A program made the position numbers and the translations under genes. The notes beneath the pieces are model-generated. The model had not been told where the DNA came from, did no database searches, and saw nothing but the letters and a program-made list of their open reading frames with translations. From assembly GCF_030272615.1 (NCBI RefSeq), contig NC_081409.1, positions 875,879,594 through 875,943,593 of the forward strand: DNA of 64,000 nucleotides. The letters are read 5' to 3'. Of the stretch, positions 33,491 to 45,620 are shown piece by piece. Position 1 is the first letter of the stretch. Each line of letters opens with the position of its first letter. Source of the stretch: Cryptomeria japonica. Lineage: Eukaryota; Streptophyta; Pinopsida; Cupressales; Cupressaceae.

Positions 33491-35079
33491 TGGTGCAGGA
33501 GTACCCTTCCAAACTCTTTCTCTTTCTTTTTTTTGTTGGTGTTATGCTTCTTGTGAAGCCATTGTACATGAATAAGAGCCATGAGCTCATGTGTGCTAGA
33601 GTAGGTCCTAGTTTTAGGTCCTTAGTGTTTTTGTTGTGATTTCTTGTGCAGGAGAGGTTGAGTGTGCCTGGAATGTGTGTTAGGCCTTATTGGCATGTTG
33701 ATGTCCTTAGGATAGCCCAAAATAGGCTTAGGAGTCATGAAAAGCAACAATGGCAAAGTTGCTCAAAAGATGCAAAAGTTGCATGACAACTTTTAAAAGT
33801 TGTCAAGCAACTTTTCCACCCAAAATGGTCATAGACCCTTGTTGTGCATGGAGAGCCCTAATTTTGGCACACCAACTGAGGTATGGGTAGTATAAGTATT
33901 TGCAAACCCTAAATTAATGGGTTGGATGTAAGACATTGTATGGCCCTAGCAAAAAGACCAGACTGAGACTGTAAAACTGTTACCAATCAGTTTGAATGAA
34001 GCAACCAAGCAAGTTAATGGATTGAGATACGTCCAAAACTATGTGGAATGTCTTTCATGGTGTAAATACTTTCATTTCAAGAAATTAGTTTAGGTGTTTA
34101 TTTGCAGATTGAGTGTGTTTGTAAATAGTTTGTAAATTGTCTTCTTACTATCAAGTTTTGGACAGGATTGTGTAAATGGTTGCATAACTCCATTCCCCGT
34201 TCTGGAACCACCATGAAACCATGGGGAATGAGAGTGCAGACCTTGTACCATACTTCAAAACAATTAGGGCCCTTGAAAATGCAGGGAGGCCATCAAGAGA
34301 CCCAATCCTAGGCGAGACTAAACAGTGCTCGACTAGGAGAGGTTAAGTTGCAGAGGTTTTGGAGAGCAAGGTTTGATAGAGGAAAGTACACCCTTTGGAG
34401 GAGGTGTAGAGGAGTGTTTGAAGCATCATTGGTGTGAAGGAGGAGCCTCCACCAATCTAGACAAAGTGACTAAAACATAAAACACTCACTGTGACCTAGG
34501 TAGACCACAAAACCTTCACAAAACCCTTAAAAACCCCAAAATTCACCCAAGGCACTGTACGGCCACTTGGAGGCCCAAAACCCAGAAAATCCTTGAACCC
34601 TTGCCAATTGAATGGTAGTCTATTTTGGGAGTTTGGGTTGTGTATGCATCATTTGTGAGAGAAAGCCCTAAAGGACCGGGTAGGAGGCCTAATTGGTCCT
34701 AATCCTTGTAGCCCTGTTTTGTAAGAAAAAACACAAAACAGTGAAATCGGTAGAAAGGATGAAGGTAGGAACTTCTTGGGGGCACATGGAGGGATGTAAA
34801 ACATGGTTTAAGACCTGATTTAACCTTGCTAAGACCTTGGAAGGTTTGGAACAAGCCTTAGCCCTTATTAGCCATAGTAAGGGATTTTGAGTCTCATGAG
34901 TAGGTGAGACCTTAGGAGCAGCATAGCAACTCATTGGTGGGTGGATTGGGCAAGGTCAGGGGATTCCTCAAGCAAAGGAAGTCCTAGAGACCCTAGGGTG
35001 TGAGGAGAACACCAAGTGATCCAAGGAAAGGATCCAAGAGCATAGACTAGGCTAGTCTATCCCAAGCACCAACCCATCA
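33491..35079 (+). mobile_element. 5' LTR of element E
   Basis: 1589 bp, TGGTGCAGG to CCCATCA. It includes a repeated 'aagttgc' patch near 33750-33815 ('caaaagttgcatgacaactttt'), able to fold back, and a possible TATA element 'tataagta' at 33891. No coding sequence. Confidence 0.93.
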
Positions 35080-35082
35080 GAT

Positions 35083-35095
35083 TGGTATCAGAGAA
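35083..35095 (+). other. Primer binding site of element E
   Basis: 'tggtatcagagaa' three bases after the LTR; the first 11 bases match the initiator Met tRNA primer, as usual for chromoviruses. Confidence 0.88.
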
Positions 35096-35158
35096 AGTAA
35101 AAGACTTGTTGGACTGTGTATGTCTCTATATACTGGTGAATCAGTAGGGGAGAGTAGA

Positions 35159-36275
35159 ATGGTCACTAATTCAGAGCTGGCTAGAGAGGTGGAAGAATAG
35201 AAGGAGAAGAAAAGACTCCTTGAAGAAGCTATGAGCGAGAAAAGGGATAAACTGTAGGAAGTGGTGGATCAGAGGACACAAGGACCTTGGGCTGAAGAGA
35301 CCAAGGGTAAAGGAAAGAAGACTATAGACATTGATGAAATTATCCCTGAACCAGATCCCTTGTTCAATGAAGAACCTTTTGTGAAGGATATTAAGGCCTT
35401 GAACACCAAAGCCTTTGAAGGATTGCCACATTTCAGTGGAAGAATGGACATAGACGCTGTTATGGAATGGATTGAGGGCATGGAAAACCACTTTGAGTGT
35501 GAAGGAGTGACAGAGGCTCAAAAGGTTAAAGTTGCCAAATCAAGATTAAGGGGAGCAGCTTTAACATGGTGGAAGTACCTGCAAGAAGAAAGAGTTAGTA
35601 TGGGAAAACTACCTATTGAAAATTGGAAAGCTATGGTGAGTAAGATTAAGGAGAACTGCTTACCAGAGGATTATGAAGTCTAACTTCATAAGAAGAGACA
35701 AGGATTGAAGCAGAAGGATCTTGATGTGACCTCCTACACAGAGGAGTTTCAAAAACTTTGTCTTAGATCAAAGGTCCAAGAAGATGAATCTATTAAGGTG
35801 GCTAGGTATCTAAGCAGCCTAAAGTGGAGCATTCAAGAGGAGATAAGCCTATGGACTCCTACTACTGTCCAAAAATGTCATCAGCTTTCTACCAAGGTAG
35901 AAGAGAGAAACAAAAGGAAAGGAGACTCCAAAAACAGGGGTAGAGGCAGAGGTAGAGATCAAGTGAATCATCGAGGTGGTTATAAAAGCAAGACAAATGA
36001 GCCAAGGAACCAAGGAGAAACCAAGTTGACTGAGCATGGCAGTGAAGCCAATCTCAAAGGAGGACATTCTAGAGGAAGAGGTGCACAAGGTGGTCCAAAT
36101 AGGGGCAACAATGAAGTGTTACAATTGTGGACAATTGGCACACCCAACATATAGATGCCCTGACAAGCCTACATCATCAACAGTGGAAAGAGGGTTGCAT
36201 ATGCACATGAAGACTCTTCAAGCAGCAAGACACCTGAGGTGGACCATATTGAATCAGAGATTGGAGAAAATCTGA
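35159..36275 (+). pseudogene. Gag of element E
   Basis: A lead-in near 35159-35260 is rich in Glu/Lys. The open frame 35261-35683 holds FSGRMDIDAVMEWIEGMENHFE and VKVAKSRLRGAALTWWKYLQ, the retrotransposon Gag core. A TAA (likely from CAA) at 35681 interrupts it. The same frame continues with DVTSYTEEFQKLCLRSK and a basic, Gly/Arg-rich tail (GRGRGRDQVNHRGG). After a frameshift near 36100 comes the zinc knuckle CYNCGQLAHPTYRC, with its CCHC residues intact. Confidence 0.9.
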
Positions 36276-36813
36276 TGTTCAATAGGGTCTTGATAATATA
36301 GCCAGAGAAGAATGAACCTAAGCTTAGGAGAGCATTGTTTAGGGTGAGGTGCAAGATTCTTGGTAAAGTTTGCAAGGTGATAGTTGATTCAGGCTCAACT
36401 AACAATATCATATCAGAAGAGGCAGTCAAGAAGTTGAACCTCACAAGGATACCCCACACTAACCCATACAAGGTGGCATGGTTGAATCATGAGCAAAGTG
36501 TGCTAGTCAATGAGCAGACTTGGGTAAGATCCTTTGTGATGTTTTACCTATGGATGCATGTCACTTATTGCTAGGAAGAACCTGGCAATTTGATAGGAAG
36601 GTGATCTATGATGGAGATGAGAACTCCATTTCCTTTAAGAAGGACAACAAGACCTTCAAGATTCAGTCTTTGACAGAGAATGAAGAGGGAACTTCAAAAA
36701 CACCTAGTGTTTTATTGGCTACCGGTAAAAAGTTTTTAAACTTGCTACATGAGGAGGACATAGTGAAGTGTGCCATCTTTGTGAAGCCAAAGGAGGAAGT
36801 AGACAGGTCATAG
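36276..36813 (+). pseudogene. Protease of element E
   Basis: Reads KVCKVIVDSGSTNNIISEEAV, with the catalytic Asp-Ser-Gly intact (about 36380). A frame change near 36520 leads to LCDVLPMDACHLLLGRTWQFDRKVIYDG, the typical protease end and start of the connector. A stop at 36811 follows VDRS. Confidence 0.88.
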
Positions 36814-36831
36814 GTAGATGTACCCAAGGAG

Positions 36832-38040
36832 GTGAAGCACATGTTGCAAGAGTATAAGGACATAGTGAGTGATGGAACCCCTGCAACATTCCCACCAAGA
36901 AGGTCTATAAGTCATCAAATAGACTTTGTTCCCGGTGCATCCTTACCTAACAAGGTTGCATATAAGCTTACACCTGATCAGAATAAGGAGGTAGCAAGGC
37001 AAGTCCAGGAGTTATTGGAACAAGGACTGATTAAGAAGAGCATCAGCCCATGTGCATTCTGGTAATGCTAGCATCAAAAAAAGGAGGTAAGTGGAGACTT
37101 TGCACTGACTCAAGAGCAATCAATAGGATTACCATAAGGTATAGGTTTCCTATTCCTAGAATAGAGGATCTAATGGACTGTTTAGGAGGGGCTATGTATT
37201 TCACCAAGCTAGACCTTAAAAGTGGTTATCACCAGATAAGAATTAAGGAGGGTGATGAGTGGAAGACTGCTTTTAAAACCACAGAAGGATTGTAGGAATG
37301 GCTTGTGATGCCATTTGGACTCACTAATGCTCCGAGAACCTTCATGAGGTTGATGAAAGTGTTGAAGAATTTCACAGGCAGATTTGTGGTAGTGTACCTA
37401 GATGACATTCTCATCTATAGCAGAACCAAAGAGGAGCACCTTGAGCATTTGAGGTTAGTCTTAGAGAGGTTGCATGAGGAGAAGCTATCCATCAACCTAG
37501 AGAAGTGTGACTTCTTGAAGCAAGAGTTGGTCTACTTAGGATTTGTGGTGTCTAAAGGAACCTTGAAGATGGATCCAAGCAAAGTGGAGGCAATCTTAAA
37601 TTGGCCTGCACCTAAAACAGGGACTAAGGTTAGAAGTTTCCATGGATTAGCTCAATTCTATAGAAAGTTTGTGAGGAACTTCAGTGGCATATGTGCACCA
37701 GTCCTTGACACCATCAAAGGAGGCCTTAAAACTAAGTTTAAATGGACTGAGCAGGCTGACAAAGCATTTCAAATGTTAAAATAGGAAGTAGCCACAAAAC
37801 ATATCCTTCTCCTACCTACGTTTGATAAGCTATTCACTTTGGAGTGTGATGCAAGTGGAATTACAGTAGGTGGTCTGTTGAGTTAAGAGGGAAGACCCAT
37901 GGCATTTTTCAGTGAGAAGCTTAATGAAGCAAAGAAGAAGTACTCAGCCTATGACCTAGAGTTGTATGCATTAGTGCAGTCACTAAAGAAATGGAGGCAT
38001 TTCCTACTCCCAAAGTAATTTGTAGTGTTCACAGACAACT
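36832..38040 (+). pseudogene. Reverse transcriptase and RNase H of element E
   Basis: The N-terminal part (HQIDFVPGASLPNKVAYKLTP) shifts frame around 37060. [32 protein letters not shown] and [15 protein letters not shown] follow, then a TAG near 37293, then [16 protein letters not shown] and catalytic YLDDILIYS (about 37400). Thumb: [24 protein letters not shown] at 37782 opens the RNase H region, which holds three further stops (LTLECDASG, SEKLNEAKKKYSAYDLELYAL readable across them). Confidence 0.9.
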
Positions 38041-38045
38041 AGGCA

Positions 38046-39458
38046 TTGAGTTACATTAACACTCAAGAGAAGCTAAGAAATAGACATCTAAAATGGATGG
38101 AATACCTCCAATCCTTCACCTTCACCATCAAGCATAAGAAGGGGCAAATTAATAAGGTGGCAGATGCCTTAAGCAGGAAGTTGTTGACAGTTCAAGAACT
38201 ACAGTTGCAGACCATAGGCATAGAAGGTTTCAAAGACCTCTATGAAGGAGATGAAGACTTCTCATCAGCTTAGAAGGTTTGCAAAGAGTTTGAGAACCAT
38301 TTCCATGGTGAGTATGTAGATTACACTCTCCAAAATGGTCTCTTGTTCAAGGGTAACCAGTTGTGTGTACCTAGAGGATCCATGAGGGAGAACCTCATCC
38401 AAGAAAAACATAAAGGTAGTTTAAGTGAACACTTTGGAGTCAACAAAACCTTGGATTTAGTACAGAGGTAGTACTATTGGCCAAAGTTTCCAAGAGATGT
38501 AAAGAGGTATGTAGAGCAATGTGGAGTGTGTCAAAGAGCAAAAGGAGGATCAAGCAATGCTGGTCTTTATCAACCATTACCGGTTCCTAGCAGACCTTGG
38601 GAATGTATAAGCATGGACTTTGTAGTAGGACTTCCCAAGAATAAAATAGGTATGGACAGCATCTATGTAGTAGTAGTTAGATTTTCCAAGATGAGTCGTT
38701 TCATACCATGTAAGACTACACATGATGCTAGCTATGTTGCACATCTCTTCTTCAAAGAGATTGTTAGGATTCATGGACTCCCTTCAAGCATTGTTTCAGA
38801 CAGGGACAGCAAGTTCATGGGTCATTTTTGGCAAACATTATGGAGGAGACTAGGAACTAACTTGTCATTTAGCTCAGCTTACCATCCACAAATAGATAGT
38901 CAAACTGAAGTCATCAATAGAGTGTTAGGCAATTTGTTGAGGTGTCTAACTAAGGAATGTGGTCAGACATGGGACCTAATCATTCCTCAAGCAGAGTATG
39001 CATATAATGATAGTGTGAATAGAAACACTGGTAGAAGCCCTTTTGAGGTTGTGTATGGTAGACATCCAAGGGGAGTATGTGAGTTGAGAGACCTTAGTAC
39101 TTTGGAGATGAAGAGCGGGCAAGCAGAGGACTTCACTCAAACCATCAAGGAAGTTCAAGAGAAAGTTAAGAAGGCCATCCTTGAATCCACTCAAAAACTG
39201 AAGGCCAAAGTGGATGAGAGAAGGAGAGAAGTTCAGTTCAAGGTGGGTGACTATGTGATGGTACATTTGAGCAAAGCCAGGATGCAAAGTGGTAAGCCTA
39301 CCAAACTGCAGATGAAGAGAGTAGGACCTTGTCAAATTCTGGCAAAATATGGTGAGAATGCCTATAAGGTTGATTTACCTTTAGACTTAGCCATTTCACC
39401 AGTCTTTAATGTTGTTGATCTTGTAATGTACAAGGGAGAGATAGCAGGGCAGACTTAG
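38046..39458 (+). pseudogene. RNase H end and integrase of element E
   Basis: 38046-38273 gives SYINTQEKLRNRHLKWMEYLQSF and VADALSRK, the end of RNase H and tether. Stops at 38271 and about 38470 break the zinc-binding part, though CGVCQRAKGGSSNAG remains. From 38526, 310 open codons hold the integrase core: PWECISMDFVVGLPKNK, SIVSDRDSKFMGHFW, and QIDSQTEVINRVLGNLLR for the third catalytic acid. The GPY/F-type C-terminus (VGPCQILAKYGENAYKVDLP) ends at a TAG at 39456. Confidence 0.92.
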
Positions 39459-39482
39459 AACCAAGCTAAGGTATTACAAGAC

Positions 39483-39692
39483 TTGGATGTAAATACCTTA
39501 CCTCAAGTGAAGAAGCCTAAAGTAGAGGAGATCTTGGAATCAAGGGTGAAGAAGTCTACTAGACACCAGGTCTACATGGAGCACTTAGTGAAATGGGCAG
39601 ATCAACCAGTATCTGAAGCTACATGGGTGGAAGAGAGCAGGTTCAAGACACTTGGAATAGACCCGGCTCTCATCTCTTCTTCTATTTCTTAG
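39483..39692 (+). pseudogene. Chromodomain of element E integrase
   Basis: Same frame as the integrase, after one TAG. It reads VEEILESRVKKSTRHQVYMEHLVKWADQ, then PVSEATWVEE: the beta-strand/aromatic pattern (Tyr-Val-x-His-Leu-Val-Lys-Trp and Ala-Thr-Trp) of chromovirus chromodomains, which direct insertion toward certain chromatin. The canonical first aromatic residue is not evident. Confidence 0.85.
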
Positions 39693-39700
39693 TTGTGTGT

Positions 39701-39712
39701 AGAGGGGGAGTA
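39701..39712 (+). other. Polypurine tract of element E
   Basis: 'agagggggagta' immediately before the 3' LTR. Confidence 0.88.
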
Positions 39713-41293
39713 TGGTGCAGGAGCACCCTTCCAAACTCTTTCTCTTTCTTTGTTTTGTATGCTTCTTATGAAGCCATTGTACATGAATAAGAGCCATGAG
39801 CTCATGTGTGCTAGACTAGGTCCTAGTTTTAGGTCCTTAGTGTTTTTGTTGTGATTTCTTGTGCAGGAGAGGTTGAGTGTGCCTGGAATGTGTGTTAGGC
39901 CTTATTGGAATTTTGATGTCCTTAGGATAGCCCAAAATAGGCTTAGGAGTCATGAAAAGAAACAATGGCAAAGTTGCTCAAAAGATGCAAAAGTTGCATG
40001 ACAACTTTTAAAAGTTGTCAAGCAACTTTTCCACCCAAAATGGTCATAGACCCTTGTTGTGCATGAAGAGCCCTAATTTTGGCACACCGACTAAGGTTTG
40101 GGTAGTATAAGTATTTGAAAACCCTAAATTAATGGGTTGGATGTAAGACATTGTACGACCCTAGCAAAAAGACCAAACTGAGACTGTAAAACTGTTACCA
40201 ATCAGTTTGAATGAAGCAACCAAGCAAGTTAATGGATTGAGATACGTCCAAAACTATGTGGAATGTCTTTCATGGTGTAAATAATTTTATTTCAAGCAAC
40301 TAGTTTAGGTGTTTATTTGCAGATTGAGTGTGTTTGCAAATAGTTTGTAAATTGTCTTCTTACTATCCAGTTTTGGACAGGATTGTGTAAATGGCTGCAT
40401 AACTCCATTCCCCATTTTGGAACCACCATGAAACCATGGGGAATGAGAGTGCAGACCTTGTACCATACTGAAAAACAAGAAGGGCCCTTTAAAATGTAGG
40501 GAGGCCATCAAGAGACCCAATCCTAGGCGAGACTAAACAATGCCCGGCTAGGAGAGGTTAAGTTGCAGAGGTCTTGGAGAGCAAGGTTGGATAGAGGAAA
40601 GCACACCCTTTGGAGGAGGTGTAGAGGAGTGTTTGAAGCATCATTGGTGTGAAGGAGGAGCCTCCACCAATCCAAAAAAGTGGCTAAAACATAAAACACT
40701 CACTGTGACCCAGGTAGACCACAAAACCCTCACAAAACCTGTTAAAACCCCAAAATTTGCCCAAGGCATTGTACGGCCACTTGGAGGCCCAAAACCAAAA
40801 AAATGCTTGAGCCCTTTCCAATTTAATGGTATTATATTTTGGGAGTTTGGGTTGTGTATGCATCATTTGTGAGAGAAAGCCCTAAAGGACCGGGTAGGAG
40901 GCCTAATTGGTCCTAATCCTTGTAGCCCTGTTTTGTAAGCAAAAACACAAAACAGTGAAATCGGTTGAAAGGATGAAGGTGGAAACTTCTTGGGGGAACA
41001 TGGAGGGATGTAAAACATGGTTTAAGACCTAATTTAACCTTGCTAAGACCTTGGAAGGTGTGGAACAAGCCTTAGCCCTTATTAGCCATAGTAAGGGATT
41101 TTGAGTCTCATGAGTAGGTGAGACATTAGGAGCAACATAGCAACTCATTGGTGGGTGGATTGGGCAAGGTCAGGGGATTCCTCAAGAAAAGGAAGTCCTA
41201 GAGACCCTAGGGTGTGAGGATAACACCAGGTGATCCAAGAAAAGGACCCAAGAGCATAAACTAGGCTAGTCTATCCCAAGCACCAACCCATTA
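39713..41293 (+). mobile_element. 3' LTR of element E
   Basis: 1581 bp, nearly identical to 33491-35079; the end is CCCATTA rather than CCCATCA. Small indels differ (for example an 8-bp difference in the T-rich stretch near position 45 of the LTR). Confidence 0.93.
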
Positions 41294-41298
41294 ACTGG

Positions 41299-42256
41299 CA
41301 AGTCAGAGACTTATACACAGTCACCGGTATTTGGTTCACCAGTAGATTATATTGCTCACCGACACTTGGAATGACTTGGAGACTACTTGGTTATGTCAAA
41401 GACATTATTCTATCACTTGGTTTTGGCGATTTGGTTAATTGTTTGTTCGGGTTTGCATATTTGTTGTTACCGACAAATAGGTCCAAGATATGCACCGGCA
41501 GGCATATCTATTCCAGATCAGCATGGAACGTTATGGAGATGATTTATTATTATTGTAAATGCATTGAGCCAACATCATGCATCGGATATTGATTTATTTG
41601 TAATTGATTTTATTGTAATATCTTTTAGTGAGCCGACCTATCCAATTGGTCTTAGGTTATGGTATAAATGTAAGATCTCATTTGTGAGATTGATTTGCAA
41701 TTGGGAAAAAGAATTGTAATAAGGTATATGCAAAAATAAGGAAATCTATACATGCAAACATCATTTAAAGGTTTAAGGAAGGTTTTTGTGAAGGCAATCA
41801 AAACTAAATCATTACTTAATCCAACATATGAAGACGTTATTTTATGCAGTACATTATCATTGGATTTAACCATCCAATTGTAGTCAGTGTGACTCTCATT
41901 TTGTGATTGAGTAGTGAGCTTTAGACAATTGGCCTTTCTACATGTGCAGACTCCATATTGTACACACATACTATCTATAGTAGTATCATTTGATTGTGGG
42001 TAAGGCTTCCCACCATGGTTTTTCCCCTTACAGGGTTTCCACGTACAAATATTTGTGTTATATGTTGTGGATGTTATTGTCTTTTTGTTTCATGCATTAA
42101 TCTTTACCGGTACTGCAATTAACTAATAAAACTATCTACCGACATAAAGTTTGGTTTACCAGCATTAAGCATTAAGTTTTGGTTAAGTTAATATTGGTTG
42201 AATTTATTGGACAACTAATTCACCCCCCCCCTCTCAGTTGTCTCCGAGACCTAACA
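41299..42256 (+). mobile_element. 3' LTR of D, second segment
   Basis: Continues the D LTR ('caagtcagagacttatacac') to CCTAACA, followed by TAAGA. It includes the TATA-containing 'tggtataaatgtaag' (about 41659-41675). Confidence 0.92.
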
Positions 42257-42261
42257 TAAGA

Positions 42262-43447
42262 CTCAATTTCAATTATAACTTTGTCATAACAAGTTTACCT
42301 CTAAAGTACTCCACTTTCAACTTTGTAAGAGGTTTGGTGAATATGTCGGCACTTTGCTCTTTAGTGCTGATGTAGGTCAATTTGATAACATCTCTTTCTA
42401 CCATATCTCTTATGTAATGGTAAGGGATTTCTATATGCTTGGATCAATTGTGAAAAACTGGATTTACAGAAAGTTTGATGCAACTTTGATTATCACAGTG
42501 AATCACAATGGGGTTCAGGGGCTTCCCAAATAGTCCAACTAGCAATTTCCTTAACCACACTGCTTCACGAGCTCCCATGGAGGCAACCATATATTCGGCT
42601 TCAGTGGAACTCTAAGCAACTGCTGATTATTTTCTGCTAAACAAGGATATCATAGCTGATCCAAGACTAAAACAACACCCTGTTGTACTTTTACGATCAA
42701 TGGAATTTCCTGCCCAATCGGAATTAGAATACCCTTGGAGTTGTATCTCAACATTTTTATACTTCAGGCCAAGTCCAATAGTACCACACAAGTATCTCAG
42801 AATATGTTTAGCAGCCATTAGATGAATCTTATGAGGTTCACACATGAATTGACTTAACACATTAGTAGCTAACAAATATCAAGGCAAGTATTTACCAAGT
42901 ACATAAGGGATCCAATAATTTGTCTATAGTATGTAGGATCTATAGATTTTGAATCTACTACTTCACTTTTGAGCTATGAAGATTTGTTTCCATTGGAATA
43001 GATAGAGGTTTACAATCTATCATACCAAATTTGGTCAAGATATCAGTGGTTTTTTTCCTTGATTTAGGAAAAATAATTCTCTTTTTGCCATACTTCTAGA
43101 CCCAGAAAATAGTGTAGTAGACCTAGATCCTTCATATTGAATTCAGCCACAAGATCTTGTTTACATTTTTCAATGAGATGATCTTCTCTTGTTATCAACA
43201 AGTCATCAACATAGAGAACAAGTATTAACATGTCACCATCCGATATTTTGAAGTATATGTTAGAATCTGCTTCATTTTTAGAATATCCTAGCTTGGAGAG
43301 ATAACTATCTATCCTTTCGTACCATGCCCGAGGAGCTTGCTTAAGGTCGTAGAGGGCTTTTTTTAGTCTGCACACATAGAGATTTCTATCATGTGTAGCA
43401 AAGCCCGTAGGTTGTTCCTTGATATACTTCTTCCTCAATAACACCAT
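42262..43447 (-). pseudogene. Reverse transcriptase-RNase H of copia element F
   Basis: RT piece (43447-43064): [38 protein letters not shown] and catalytic YVDDLLITRED, then LGLEVWQKENYFS. RNase H piece (42875-42627): PHKIHLMAAKHILRYLCGTIGLGL and SDWAGNSIDRKSTTGCCFSLG. Stops and frame changes lie between and after; the last 360 bp still read as the end of RNase H in broken frames. Interrupted on the left by D. Confidence 0.88.
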
Positions 43448-43454
43448 TCAAAAA

Positions 43455-43997
43455 TGTGGTCTTTACGTCCATTTGATGTACCTTCCACCCTTTAGACGTT
43501 GCAATGGAAATAATGGTTCTTACATAAGTATATCAGGCAACTGGAGCAAATGTCTCTTTGTAGTCAATTCCAGCCTTTTGAGAAAACCCCCTAGCAACGA
43601 ATCCGGTTTTGTGTTTTTCAGTACTACCATCTAGTGCATTTTTTATTTTGAATAACCACTTTGAAGAGACAATTGATTTGTCTTTTGGTCTAGGTACAAT
43701 GTCTCATACATCATTTTTTAAGATAGACTGGTATTCCTCAATCATTGCATCTTTCCAAGCTTGGCATGTTAAAGCCTCTTCAACATTTGATGGTTCAAAT
43801 TTTGTAAGGTCGGTCATGAGTGCAACATAGCATTACTACCTTCTTGATTTCTTATTCTCTTAAAAGATTTCATCAGGTTCCACATTATTTTCCTCAATCA
43901 TCTTTCTTGCCCATAGTGGTCTTTTCTTGTTGTTAGAATTTTTGGTATTCTCAAAATTAGATGATTGAGGTTCGTGATCTTCTATGCTATTCTCCCT
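43455..43997 (-). pseudogene. Pol linker of element F between integrase and RT
   Basis: Heavily broken. Fragments on the minus strand (KTTFLNGVIEEEVYI-like near 43440, and the GCYAMRDE-type linker near 43800) show colinearity with copia pol, but no open frame exceeds about 40 codons. Confidence 0.5.
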
Positions 43998-44765
43998 CTA
44001 ATTCTCAATTGTAAGATTTTCATCTGATTTTGTGGTTTGATCATCTTCTGCACTTAGAGAGAGTTTATAAGCAACATCTTCTTCAAATTTGACATCTCTA
44101 CTGATTCCAATAGATCTTCGTCCTGGAATATAGACTCTGTATCCTTTAGTGGTGTCACTATAGCCAACAAATATGCCTTTCTTCCCAGAGCGTTCTAGTT
44201 TGATTCTCTTTTCTTTAGGGACGTGAATATACACATGGTAACCAAATATTGTTAGATGACTTAAATCTGGTTTATTCCTTGTAAAGGCTTCTTCGGGTGT
44301 TATATTCTCTAGGATTGAATGAGGGCATTTATTTTGAATGTACACAGTTTTATTTGATGCTTCAGCTCAGAATGATATATGTAGATTTTGATCATGCATC
44401 GTGGCTTTAGCGGCTTCGATGATGATTCTATTTTTCCTTTATGCAACTCCATTCTATTGAGGATTATAAGGTACTATACACTCCCTCTTAATCCCAGCAG
44501 AAATGCAAAATACTTTAAAAATTTTGGAGATATATTCACCCCCATTATCTGATCTTAGAGTCTTTATTTTCTTCCCAGAATTATTTTCTACTAAGGCTTT
44601 AAATTCTTTGAATTTTAATAACACTTCATTTGATTCTTTGAGTTTTATGAAATAGATCCAAGTTTTCCTAGAGTAGTCATCAACAAATATCACGTAATAC
44701 AAAAATCCCCCTAGTGATGGTAATGACATTGGACAACACAAATCAGTGTGGACAAGTTCTAGCAC
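43998..44765 (-). pseudogene. Integrase of copia element F
   Basis: 44765-44454 has LVHTDLCCPMSLPSLGG and TLRSDNGGEYISKIF, the first two catalytic Asp residues, and ends at YNPQ before a stop. 44345-43998 has KCPHSILENITPEEAFTRNKPD and KRIKLERSGKKGIFVGYSD. The stretch carrying the catalytic Glu (44454-44345) is out of frame. Confidence 0.88.
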
Positions 44766-44930
44766 AACTTTTGATTTGTGTTCACTTGATGGAAAAGACC
44801 CTTTTGAGTTCTTCCCTAGAGCACATCCTTTACAAGTTCCAACATGATCATATTTCAGATTGGGTAATCCTATGGTGATCTTTCCTATAGAAGGTAGGGC
44901 ACTAAATCAAAGATGTCCTAATATTCTATG

Positions 44931-45605
44931 CTAAATTTCATTAGAATTTGATACTTCAAGATTTAGTGCTTGTTTTTTAGTATTACATAGTTTGTATAAA
45001 CTACCATCTATAGGTCCTATAGGAATAGCATTCTTTATGTTAGAATTTTTAGGCCAGATTAGAACTTTATCTTCATGGAAGGTGACACGATATCCTTGAT
45101 CAGCTAGTCCTGATATAGAGACCAAAATCCTTTTGATACCTAGTACAAAAAGAACATCTTTCAATTGTAATGTAACTCATGTTCTTAATTGAATTGATCA
45201 GGTCCCAATTCCTTTCACTAGATAGGTAGAATTGTCTCCTATTGTAACTTCTTTAGTTGAGCGCCCTTCAAAGGTTTCGAATTGATCTCTAAATCCGGTT
45301 ATGTGTAGTGACGCTCCACTATCAATTATCCACATATGTTTGTTTGAGTTTAGTTTTCTTGATAAGGCTAAGAAGAATAAAGGATTCTCTACTTCCTTAA
45401 CTTCAGCTATGGTTTCTTGAGCTTTCTTTCTTTCTAGGCAGAACTTGTAAGTGTGTCCAAATTTATCACACCTGTAGCATTCAATCTTGGAGAAGTCTTT
45501 GCTTTTGTGATTATTTCCTCTCTTCAGTTTGAACTTCCTTTTCTTCCTGTTGTTGCTTGAGTTAGCATTCAGTGCTTGAATTTCTCCTTCTTTGTTTGGA
45601 CCCAT
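44931..45605 (-). pseudogene. Zinc knuckle and protease of copia element F
   Basis: 45605-45198: basic region KKRKFKLKRGNNHKSK, zinc knuckle CYRCDKFGHTYKFC (intact CCHC), then protease MWIIDSGASLHITG with an intact Asp-Ser-Gly. A break near 45190 is followed by 45164-44931 (MKDVLFVLGIKRILVSISGLADQGYRV), the protease C-terminus. So unlike C and D, the F protease core is not mutated. Confidence 0.88.
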
Positions 45606-45620
45606 CCCTCTAGTAATTAG

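Larger units (their letters stand above)
33491..41293 (+). mobile_element. Ty3/gypsy chromovirus element E (plus strand)
   Basis: LTRs 33491-35079 and 39713-41293 differ by only a few percent; PBS, purine tract and the full gypsy order are present with a C-terminal chromodomain. The flanks ATTGG (33486-33490) and ACTGG (41294-41298) form a 5-bp duplication with one mutation, and joining the flanks restores the D LTR ('ttcattggcaagtcag'). Coding is disrupted by about ten stops and several frame changes. Confidence 0.94.
4982..42256 (+). mobile_element. Copia element D (plus strand), host of C, A, B and E
   Basis: The 5' LTR (4982-6046) and 3' LTR (33386-33490 plus 41299-42256) both start TGTTGGTATTTTGG and end CCTAACA. 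A perfect 5-bp duplication TAAGA flanks the element (4977-4981 and 42257-42261). The order is LTR, PBS, gag, protease, integrase, RT, RNase H, purine tracts, LTR, as in Ty1/copia. Gag is split by element C (TTATC at both edges) and the 3' LTR by element E. Without the insertions D would be about 6.7 kb. Coding regions have several stops and a frameshift. Confidence 0.93.

Noticed and set aside
39483-39692. Independent small chromodomain gene
   Set aside because: Same frame as the integrase with one stop between; it is the tail of the E polyprotein.
4982-42256. Genes of a host plant between the elements
   Set aside because: All intervals are explained by LTRs, leaders or pol remnants; no splice-like or non-retroelement coding found.
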